Assembly (NCBI GenBank): GCA_965662355.1
Contig: CBFIHP010000025.1
Location: forward strand, 1 to 64,000
Direction of reading: 5' to 3'
DNA from: GCA-2683825 sp965662355
GTDB taxonomy: Bacteria; Planctomycetota; UBA1135; GCA-002686595
Length of the DNA: 64,000 bases
Part shown: positions 57,764-64,000 of the stretch, one piece after another
Layout of the letters: the number at the start of each line of letters is the position of its first letter
Position numbering within the stretch: the first letter of the stretch is position 1
Notes under the pieces: generated by a model
Told to the model about the DNA's origin: nothing
The model's input: the letters and a program-made list of their open reading frames with translations, nothing else
The model's database searches: none
Program-made: the position numbers and the translations under genes

Positions 57764-57809
57764 GGGGTTGCTTGGCCGGGATGCTCTTCCCACACTGAGG
57801 TCCACCGGA

Positions 57810-57896
57810 GCCAGAGTGGCGGAATTGGTAGACGCGATGGATTCAAAATCCATTTCCCGCAAGGGAGTAGGGGTTCGATTCCCCTCTCTGGTACCA
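57810..57896 (+). tRNA. tRNA-Leu (anticodon CAA)
   Basis: The acceptor stem GCCAGAG/CTCTGGT has a G-T first pair. The D arm GTGGCGGAATTGGTAGACGC is followed by an anticodon stem-loop GATGGATTCAAAATCCATT reading CAA, a long variable arm, T arm GGTTCGATTCC, discriminator A, and encoded CCA. Confidence 0.95.
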
Positions 57897-57907
57897 CGAA
57901 TACAAGC

Positions 57908-58558
57908 GTGACTTCCCCTTCCCATGATGCCGCGTCTCGCGCCGCCGACCAACTCGGTAGGGTCGTGCTTCCGCACTTGCTTGGCCGTCTCGACGGCACG
58001 ACCGAGAGCTTCCGTGCGCTTACGCGTAAACTCAGCGAGGATCCCAGCTCCACGCTTTCCGACGCGGCCGCCTTGGCCCGCGTCGAGGAAGCCCAGGGTG
58101 AAGCCCATCGCGTCGGCTGGTTTCTCGGTTGCCTGGCCTCGGCCAGTGGCACCGATCTCTTGATCGCACGCCGCGAGGAAAATGGCCTGCGGCTCTTCTG
58201 TGGTCTGGTTCTGGATGCCCTCACCGGCAGCGTCAAGGTGACTCCCGCTGCGGTCGATCTTCCGCGCATCGCCACCGGCATCGGGCGGGGCTGGGAACTC
58301 TCTTTCCTGGCGGGCTTTCTCTTCTACGCGGCACTTCGGGGCGAGCTCTCGGGAGAACAACTCCGCTGGTCGCTCAAGCGACGCAACGACCAGGCGTACC
58401 TGCGTGTCGAATCCGTGCTGAAGACCGACGACGCCCGCTTGCTCGAGGACCTCGCCGGTCTCCTTCCCGGTGCCCGTGCCGCCGCCAGTGTCGAGCGCGC
58501 GGAGATCCGCTTTCCCGAGACGTGGCTGGCGCCACGGACGCAGAACGGCGAACTCTAG
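57908..58558 (+). CDS. Hypothetical protein
   Basis: A 216-residue, probably cytoplasmic helical protein from GTG 57908. I do not recognise any motif; the central part ELSFLAGFLFYAALRGEL is the most hydrophobic. It starts 11 bases after tRNA-Leu, and its TAG shares a CTAG with the convergent secreted-protein gene. An antisense frame also exists, but the residue composition favours this strand. Confidence 0.55.
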   Translation: MTSPSHDAASRAADQLGRVVLPHLLGRLDGTTESFRALTRKLSEDPSSTLSDAAALARVEEAQGEAHRVGWFLGCLASASGTDLLIARREENGLRLFCGLVLDALTGSVKVTPAAVDLPRIATGIGRGWELSFLAGFLFYAALRGELSGEQLRWSLKRRNDQAYLRVESVLKTDDARLLEDLAGLLPGARAAASVERAEIRFPETWLAPRTQNGEL

Positions 58559-59895
58559 TTCAGAAACGCCGCGGTGCTCGATCCCGCGAAACTGAGGTCG
58601 GCGTTGAAGAGCACCATCTGCGCCGCCGATCCCGATAGACCGCCGCCGTTGAAGAAGCTCGCCGACAGCTCGCCCTGATCATCGAGCAAGAGCACGCTCG
58701 GATGCACGAGCAGGCTCGGCAGGTCGAGACCGAGGAACAGCGGGAGCCCACCGAAGGGAATGGGCGTCTCCATCCAATCGAAGCTCGCCGATGGGCCGTG
58801 GCAAACAAAGCCGAAGCCCAACTCCGGACCTCCGAAGATCGAGGCGTCGAAAGCCCCCACGCCGATGGTGCCGGGGCCCTGTAGCAAGAACGTCGGACGC
58901 GCCGGCTGCACGAGCTTGCGTTCGATGTCCATCACGAAGTCCGTGGTCTGATACCGCAGGCTGCCTCCATGCTCGGGCTGGAAAGCCTCGAAGAGGGCCG
59001 CTGTGCCGCCGTCACGGAATTCGAGCTGGGAGATGTTGAAGAAGGGCCTCCCTTCCACCAGCACCTCGGGCGTGGAGGATCCAAAGGTGAGCCGCGAGAT
59101 GCGGGAGACGCCCGTTCCAAAGTTGTTCTCCGCGATGAAGAGCGTGTCCTGCAACGAATCGAAGGCCATGGAACTGGCGCCGGCGAGTCCGCTGGCCAGC
59201 ACGCTGGCATCGGTCGCGTCGAAAGGAACGCCACTTGCCAGAAGGGCTGCGTCGAAACGCAGGACGTCCGTCTGTGCCGCCGCAGGCGGGAACGCTCCCG
59301 AGACGGTTCCGTAGTACAGGTTGCCCATGTCATCGAGGGCGATCGGGCCCGAGGAGCCCGGGATCGTTCCCAGCAGGGTCTGGGCCGGTGCTGAGATCTG
59401 GACACGCCAGATTTCATTGTCGACACCGAACCCACTCGCCGCGGCGGAGACGATCAAGTGGTTCGCATCCTCGAAGGCGGCGTCATAGTTGAAGAGCAAA
59501 GTGCCGAGCAACGAGCTGCCGCCGCTGAGCTCGACGCGCATCAACGAACCGTTCGAACTCTCTCCGATGACCGCGAAGGACTCGTCGGGGGCCAGCTCGA
59601 TGAAGCTCGGAAACACAGAACCCGGAAGGGTCACGAGTGTCTCGAGAAAGAAACCGCTGGCGTTGTAGAGCTCGACCGCGACGCCGTCGAAGACGAGCAC
59701 GTCTTCGTTCTGGAGCGTGGCACTGACCCAGGCCGTGCCAATCAACGGGACGACGTCCGGTACAACGCCGAAGCCACGCTCGGGCTGGTCCTGGGCCGCG
59801 GTGGGGGAGGGGAGCCACGCCAAACAGCAGAGGGCGGTCAAGCCCATCCAGCTGAAGTGGGGGAGAACGGACGCTGCGATGGTGTTCGTTCGCAT
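58555..59895 (-). CDS. Secreted propeller-like protein under a cobalamin riboswitch
   Basis: A 446-residue exported protein with signal peptide GLTALCCLAWLPSPTAA. The body consists of repeated beta-strand units with family-like phrases such as IALDDMGNLYYGTV, SSMAFDSLQDTLFIAENNFG and ISRLTFG, which suggest an NHL/YncE-type beta-propeller. It ends in the beta module (PFGGLPLFLGLD, MVLFNADLSFAGSS) also seen in the secreted protein at 33261. A B12 riboswitch lies 45 bases upstream, so expression should respond to cobalamin. The Bacteroides surface protein BtuG, a beta-propeller, binds B12; an analogous role is my inference. GAGG lies 8 bases before the ATG. Confidence 0.75.
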   Translation of the reverse strand: MRTNTIAASVLPHFSWMGLTALCCLAWLPSPTAAQDQPERGFGVVPDVVPLIGTAWVSATLQNEDVLVFDGVAVELYNASGFFLETLVTLPGSVFPSFIELAPDESFAVIGESSNGSLMRVELSGGSSLLGTLLFNYDAAFEDANHLIVSAAASGFGVDNEIWRVQISAPAQTLLGTIPGSSGPIALDDMGNLYYGTVSGAFPPAAAQTDVLRFDAALLASGVPFDATDASVLASGLAGASSMAFDSLQDTLFIAENNFGTGVSRISRLTFGSSTPEVLVEGRPFFNISQLEFRDGGTAALFEAFQPEHGGSLRYQTTDFVMDIERKLVQPARPTFLLQGPGTIGVGAFDASIFGGPELGFGFVCHGPSASFDWMETPIPFGGLPLFLGLDLPSLLVHPSVLLLDDQGELSASFFNGGGLSGSAAQMVLFNADLSFAGSSTAAFLN

Positions 59896-59939
59896 GGGAA
59901 CCTCTTTCGATACCTCGTCGATATGGGTCCTTGAACGCC

Positions 59940-60120
59940 GATCGGGATGTCCTGACTCGTCGCGCGTCGCACCTGCCCCAAGCCTTCCCAGGTCTCCCTA
60001 GTGACCGGATTCGCGCCCCGCGTATCGCGGAGACGTTTCCATGGAAGCAGCCGCTGGCGACTCACAGTGGCGGGACCGTGCAGGAATCACACCTGCTTCC
60101 CCGCAACCGCGTTCGATGAA
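59940..60120 (-). promoter_or_regulatory. Cobalamin (B12) riboswitch
   Basis: On the minus strand, the core GGGGAAGCAGGTGTGATTCC, then TGCACGGTCCCGCCACTGTG (about 60066-60103), matches the conserved P3-P6 region. Further on, GTCACT, GGGAAGGC and the B12 box GACGAGTCAGGACATCC (about 59944-59960) appear in canonical order. Boundaries are approximate. No terminator hairpin with a U-run is visible before the gene, so control is probably at translation start. Confidence 0.9.
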
Positions 60121-60202
60121 TGGTTTGCTCGCGGAGGTTACCGCAAGGCGGCTGCGCCCGGAAGCTCGAATCATTCCGCTCTGGATGAGCGGGCGGGCCC
60201 GC

Positions 60203-60826
60203 CTAGCGAACGCTGCGACTGTCGTCGCTGGGCTCAGGCTCTTCGGGTTCCTCGCCATCCTCGCGCAAGGGCTCGGCCGCGTGGGCCTCGTCGCCGCTGA
60301 AGAGGGTGCGCAGCTCCCCCGCGGCGTCGGCTCCCAGCACGACCTGCCAGCGGTCCCCGACGACCTGGTAGACCTCCTCGGAGTAGGTCCCCGCGATGTG
60401 GCGGTCGACGAAGGGCTCCGGGGCCAGGAGCGAGATGCCGAGAAGCAAGGCCATGTGAATCGAGAGCCCTGTGAGAGCGCCCATTGCGCCGCCAGCCACT
60501 CGGTTGGCGAAACCCAGCTGCATGGCGTCGATCATTTTCTGACCGAGGTGCCCGAGGAGCGTCGCCGCGGTCAAGGTCAGGACGAAAATCCCCACCCAGG
60601 CGAAGCCCTGGCACACTCGCGGGGAGAGGTTCGACCACATCTCGCCGATCAAGCCGGCGCCGTCACCAGCAAAAACCCGAGCCACGATTGCCGAAAGCAC
60701 GACGCTCGTGAACCGGATGACCTGCCACCACAGGCCCCGCAGGAGCCCCATCGCCAGAAGGAATGCGGTGATTCCGATTCCGATCCAATCCAAGGGCGCC
60801 AGATCTTGCAACAATGCGCGATCCAC
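60203..60826 (-). CDS. CvpA-family membrane protein
   Basis: A 207-residue protein with four hydrophobic helices in the CvpA arrangement: WIGIGITAFLLAMGLLRGLWWQV, FTSVVLSAIVARVFAG, FAWVGIFVLTLTAATLLGHL and MGALTGLSIHMALLLGISLLA. An acidic C-terminal tail (EDGEEPEEPEPSDD) follows. CvpA proteins affect colicin export and envelope stress resistance by an unclear mechanism. It is divergent from the 549-residue protein across a 53-base gap. Confidence 0.8.
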   Translation of the reverse strand: MDRALLQDLAPLDWIGIGITAFLLAMGLLRGLWWQVIRFTSVVLSAIVARVFAGDGAGLIGEMWSNLSPRVCQGFAWVGIFVLTLTAATLLGHLGQKMIDAMQLGFANRVAGGAMGALTGLSIHMALLLGISLLAPEPFVDRHIAGTYSEEVYQVVGDRWQVVLGADAAGELRTLFSGDEAHAAEPLREDGEEPEEPEPSDDSRSVR

Positions 60827-60879
60827 TCAACGGAACGTATCGAAGAGCCTGGCATCATGCTCGGCTCATCTGGGTTTTC

Positions 60880-62529
60880 ATGAATAACGCAAATTCCTTC
60901 GAACGCGGCCTGGTCCTTTATTCCTCCCTGATAGCCGAGGAGTCCGGTTTGGCACGCGAACTGGAATCGAGCCGAATGGATTTCGGCCCGGCTCCGGGCG
61001 ACCCCGTTGAACGTGAATCTTACGATCGCAGGCACCTGGAGTGGTTCCTGTTCGACCGGCCCTGCGAGCTTCTGCAGGGGCTGCCGGTCGAGATGCTCCA
61101 GAGCCGCTGGCAGGAACGCGCCCTGTCCGAATCGGTCGAGGTGCACGAAATGGGGCCGGCCTTGCTCCAGACCGTGGCTGGTGTGTTCGAGGTCACGACG
61201 AGCCGACAAGGCAGCGGTGTCATCGTGAACGATCTCGTCGGCCTGGGAACCTACGAGGTCGAGGAACGCGAGGCCGCGGACGAACTGCTGGTGGGCGATC
61301 TCATCGTGGGGCGCCTGCTCCCGACCAGCCCGGGAGCGCACACCTTCTCGCCGGCCGCCGGCGCCTTCCGCAATGCCGAGCTACGCGAGGCGTTGCGCGG
61401 AGACCTCGAACGCATGCGCGGAGCCCGCCGGGGTGTCATGCGCGTGCAGCAGAACGAACTCGAGAAGCTGTTCTTCTCGAGCGAGGCGGAGTTCGCACAG
61501 GAAAAAGCTGCCGCGAGTTACGAGGAAGGCCAGCAACGCGCGCTCGAAGCCATGCGCAGCGCCAGTGTAGCGCCGGACACGTGTGGCGAAGTGCTCAACG
61601 CCGTCGGCGATTCGATCCAGGTGGGGGACCCCAGTCTCGTGAACGCAATCGTCGAGCAGCTGGCCTTCGATACCAGTGTGGACCTGGACGAGTTGCGCCG
61701 CGGCTTCGCGGAGATGAAAGCAGCCTTCCAGCGGCGCCAACAGGGAAAGACAGCGGGCTCCGACGAAAAGAGCAGCGCGGGCGGTTCCGTTCAAGATGCC
61801 CTCGCACAATTCGACCGCGGACGCGCCGCGGGAAACGATCTCGAGCAGCTCTTCAATACCCTCGAAGGCGACCTCGGGGTCGATGCGGGCGAGACCGAGA
61901 ACCTGTCCATCGATGGCGAGGCCGCAGGCTTTCCGGGGGTCGTCGGCGCCATCGTCGACGAGTTCCTCTGGGACATGGAGAGAGTGCATGGCGAGGCGGA
62001 AGCACGCCGTTGCACGCCCCTGCGACTCCTGGCGCGATACGCCGAGAAGATCGATGTCTTCGAGGAGTTTGGGGCCAAGCACCTCCTGGATTTCTCGGCC
62101 CGCTGGCTGCTCGATGAAGCGGAACTCGAACCGGCCCAGGCCAGTGAGGTTCTCGATGCCCTGGATACTTTCTGTGCCTGGTGTGAAGAACAGCACTCGC
62201 ATCCCCTGCACACGGTATTCGCACGAACCCTCGAGTCCCTGAAGGCGTCGGTCCCGCGCTTGCTCGAACTACGCCGAAACGCGACCTCGAAGGGCCCCTT
62301 GTCTCCAGGTGCCTATCGCGTTTGCAACGTCGACGAGCAGCACGCTCTGGTCGAACGCGTGCAGCCTGCCGACGACGATGAGATCGAACGCAGGGATGTC
62401 GTGCTGACCCCAACAGAGGCCGGCATCCTGCGCAACGATGATCTCGTATGCTTGACCGAGAGTCTTCCGGCCCGCATTGGGAGTTGTTATCCCGCGGAAC
62501 TTGTCGATGCGCTTGTCCCGGACATGTAG
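60880..62529 (+). CDS. Large hypothetical protein
   Basis: A 549-residue protein from ATG 60880. I do not recognise it. It is acidic and mostly helical, with no signal or membrane segment. There are two parts joined by a low-complexity linker near residues 290-310 (QQGKTAGSDEKSSAGGS). The first has RRHLEWFLFDRPCELLQGLPVE and a possible beta region; the second is an all-helical domain (LLARYAEKIDVFEEFGAKHLLDF). The C-terminal 80 residues are again beta-like. Upstream ATGs would run into the divergent CvpA-like gene. Confidence 0.6.
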   Translation: MNNANSFERGLVLYSSLIAEESGLARELESSRMDFGPAPGDPVERESYDRRHLEWFLFDRPCELLQGLPVEMLQSRWQERALSESVEVHEMGPALLQTVAGVFEVTTSRQGSGVIVNDLVGLGTYEVEEREAADELLVGDLIVGRLLPTSPGAHTFSPAAGAFRNAELREALRGDLERMRGARRGVMRVQQNELEKLFFSSEAEFAQEKAAASYEEGQQRALEAMRSASVAPDTCGEVLNAVGDSIQVGDPSLVNAIVEQLAFDTSVDLDELRRGFAEMKAAFQRRQQGKTAGSDEKSSAGGSVQDALAQFDRGRAAGNDLEQLFNTLEGDLGVDAGETENLSIDGEAAGFPGVVGAIVDEFLWDMERVHGEAEARRCTPLRLLARYAEKIDVFEEFGAKHLLDFSARWLLDEAELEPAQASEVLDALDTFCAWCEEQHSHPLHTVFARTLESLKASVPRLLELRRNATSKGPLSPGAYRVCNVDEQHALVERVQPADDDEIERRDVVLTPTEAGILRNDDLVCLTESLPARIGSCYPAELVDALVPDM

Positions 62530-62540
62530 CTCTCTGTCCG

Positions 62541-63266
62541 TCAGCGAGCCAGACAGGGGAGCTGAATTTCCGCCAGGAGGTCGTTCGGGTCCATGACCCC
62601 GCGCGGGTTCACGAGGTAGATCTCGCGCAGAGGTCCAGAGCGTTCCCAGTTCAAGTTCTTCATGTACTTGAACAGCGCTCCATAGCTACGCCCGGTTTCC
62701 TGATAGGAGCCGGGGACTTCGGCGTACACGACCATGGCGCGCGGCAGAACCTGGTAGCCCATGCCCTCGGGCATCGTCTCGGGTTCGCTCAGAACGGGCA
62801 AGCAAACCCACGCCGTGAGCTCGGACACGGGAACCGTGGCAGGATCGTCGAAGAAGAGCGCGAACGGCGGGCCGCTGACTTTCAAGCTACGACCGTGAAC
62901 GAGCAGACGGCGGATGACATCGCCTGTGTTTCGGTAGTCCCCTTTGTGCTTCAAGAAGACGTACGGTTGCGCGATGCGCTCCTTCCAGTTGCACGTCACC
63001 TTGGAACCGTCCCCGACGTCCATGGTCTCCTCGGGGACCACGTTCCAGGGCTTGTGCTGCTCGGCCTGGGGCGCAGGCATGCGCTTCGCCGCTCCCGGTT
63101 GTGCGCCCGGCTGTGGGTATGCGTAGGTGTTCGACGGTACCTGCCCGTAGCCATAGCCGCCGCCCTGCATGTGGGCCGGCATGCGTCCCATCGGATAGCA
63201 GGAAGCGAAGAGGAACAGGGTGCAGAGGGAAACTCGAAGGCTGCCACAGCGGAGAAACGTATCCAT
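62541..63266 (-). CDS. Lipoprotein with a GyrI-like effector-binding domain
   Basis: A 241-residue protein with lipobox LFLFASC. Gly/Tyr/Pro-rich linkers (MQGGGYGYGQVPSNTYAYPQP) follow up to residue 60. The domain after it resembles the GyrI/SOUL-like small-molecule binding fold (AVVYAEVPGSYQETGRSYGALFKYM, LREIYLVNP, LLAEIQLP). Such domains bind small hydrophobic ligands. Here it would act outside the cytoplasm, which is unusual for the fold. It is divergent from the MaoC-like gene. Confidence 0.65.
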   Translation of the reverse strand: MDTFLRCGSLRVSLCTLFLFASCYPMGRMPAHMQGGGYGYGQVPSNTYAYPQPGAQPGAAKRMPAPQAEQHKPWNVVPEETMDVGDGSKVTCNWKERIAQPYVFLKHKGDYRNTGDVIRRLLVHGRSLKVSGPPFALFFDDPATVPVSELTAWVCLPVLSEPETMPEGMGYQVLPRAMVVYAEVPGSYQETGRSYGALFKYMKNLNWERSGPLREIYLVNPRGVMDPNDLLAEIQLPCLAR

Positions 63267-63333
63267 GGGTGCAACGATCGGATGTTCGGGCGAAAAACCT
63301 GACCTGGAGCCCCGGATAGCCCGCCCAGGGGGA

Positions 63334-63389
63334 CCTGTTCACTACGTCCGATAATATACATTATGTTGCGTTATAGACGAGCGAACAGG
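63334..63389. promoter_or_regulatory. AT-rich divergent promoter region bracketed by an inverted repeat
   Basis: CCTGTTC (63334-63340) and GAACAGG (63383-63389) are perfect inverted arms around the AT-rich core ATAATATACATTATG. It lies between the divergent lipoprotein and MaoC-like genes and stands out in a GC-rich window. It is a candidate operator plus -10 region for both. Confidence 0.45.
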
Positions 63390-63476
63390 CCCCCCGGTGG
63401 CTCACCCGCCAGCAAACGCGCCGCAAAGCACGAAAATCCCCGGGCGGCCAAGGATACGGATCGATACCTTGCGCCC

Positions 63477-64000
63477 ATGACGGAGCTGCCTACACAGACG
63501 GCCTTCAAGCGGCGCGGACTCTACTTCGAGGAGTTCTACCTCGGGATGCAGATCGAAACGGCTCGCCGCACGATCACCGAAACCGATCTCGTCAACTTCG
63601 CCGGGATCTCCGGCGACTTCACCGCCCTGCACATGGACGAGGAAGCCTCGAAGAAAGGCCCCTTCCGCCGGCGTATCGCCCACGGGATGCTGATCCAATC
63701 GATCGCCACCGGACTGGCCATTCAAACCGGCGTCTTCGAGGGCACGATCGCGGCCCTCGTGCGGATGGACATCGGCTGGCGCAACCCGGTCTTTCCCGGC
63801 GACACGGTCCAGCTTCTGCTCGACGTCTCCGAGGTCGATCCGGAACCGTCGAAACGCTCCGGAGAGATAACCCTGGAATCCAAGGTTGTGAACCAGGATG
63901 GCGTCGTTTGCGTCCACGGCAAGTGGGTCACGCTGATCCTCTGCGAGCGCGCTGGCAAGCTCGCGGAACGTCGTGCGGCACGTGAGACCACCCAGAAAGA
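63477..64000 (+). CDS. MaoC-like hot-dog dehydratase (cut by the right edge)
   Basis: 174 residues are visible from ATG 63477 with no stop before the window ends. The hydratase motif is FAGISGDFTALHMDEEA with the catalytic Asp and His, followed by RRRIAHGMLIQSIATGL, as in (R)-specific enoyl-CoA hydratases. It probably acts on a CoA- or ACP-bound acyl chain. The visible length already covers a full hot-dog domain, so only the tail is missing. Confidence 0.85.
   Translation, partial: MTELPTQTAFKRRGLYFEEFYLGMQIETARRTITETDLVNFAGISGDFTALHMDEEASKKGPFRRRIAHGMLIQSIATGLAIQTGVFEGTIAALVRMDIGWRNPVFPGDTVQLLLDVSEVDPEPSKRSGEITLESKVVNQDGVVCVHGKWVTLILCERAGKLAERRAARETTQK

Overview
This is a high-GC chromosomal window from a bacterium that most likely belongs to the Planctomycetota. 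The placement is an inference. It rests on the secreted proteins with a shared beta-rich C-terminal module, the several secreted alkaline-phosphatase-superfamily (sulfatase-like) lipoproteins, a GreA protein carrying a very long helical N-terminus, weak or absent Shine-Dalgarno sequences, and a UAP1-type nucleotidyltransferase. Genes are packed tightly. Many same-strand neighbours overlap by four bases as NTGA (start codon in one frame, TGA stop in the other), and two convergent pairs share a CTAG at their stops.

Layout. 1-7 kb: a possible transposase remnant at the left edge, tRNA-Asn, gluQ, a Gfo/Idh/MocA dehydrogenase, a GNAT acetyltransferase, ahcY and a giant GreA-like protein. 7-17.5 kb: an amidohydrolase-like secreted protein that seems to lack metal ligands, a dihydrouridine synthase, a BaiN/HI0933 flavoprotein, pcnB, tRNA-Trp, rsmG, a tiny membrane protein, a sulfatase-like lipoprotein, tRNA-Leu(CAG) and smpB. 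17.5-31.8 kb: a bidirectional 11-gene cluster. The leftward arm encodes a RibD-type reductase, an MDR dehydrogenase, a divergent 6-pyruvoyltetrahydropterin-synthase-like protein, a glycosyltransferase/GTP cyclohydrolase II/HAD triple fusion and a sulfatase-like lipoprotein. The rightward arm encodes a CDP-alcohol phosphatidyltransferase, an isoprenylcysteine-methyltransferase-like membrane protein, two SAM methyltransferases, an LtaS-like membrane enzyme and another sulfatase-like lipoprotein. It looks like a complete pathway that diverts GTP into a modified, glycosylated and methylated, lipid- or envelope-linked product. I cannot name the product.

31.8-33.2 kb: ssrA (tmRNA), whose last 18 bases are repeated 965 bp downstream and bracket an islet holding one methyltransferase gene. 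smpB and ssrA therefore flank the 14-kb cluster. 33-43.5 kb: a large secreted protein, a FabZ-like dehydratase, a polytopic GT-C-like protein, a lipoprotein, a UPF0104/LPG-synthase-like membrane protein that appears to start with CTG, a PfkB kinase, a protein with an HxD...H metal-site pattern, and thpR. 43.6-53 kb: recA, alaS, rpmF, then plsX-fabH-fabD-acpP-fabF, a fatty-acid cluster without fabG. 53-58 kb: an MDR dehydrogenase, a UAP-type pyrophosphorylase, ddl, dapB and tRNA-Leu(CAA), which supply cell-wall precursors and translation. 58.5-60.2 kb: a cobalamin riboswitch directly upstream of a secreted propeller-like protein, the clearest regulatory surprise in the window. 60-64 kb: a CvpA-like protein, an unrecognised 549-residue protein, a GyrI-like lipoprotein and a MaoC-like dehydratase cut off by the right edge.

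The two strongest candidates for an undescribed system are the bidirectional pteridine/pyrimidine-derived cluster between smpB and ssrA, and the B12-riboswitch-controlled secreted protein.
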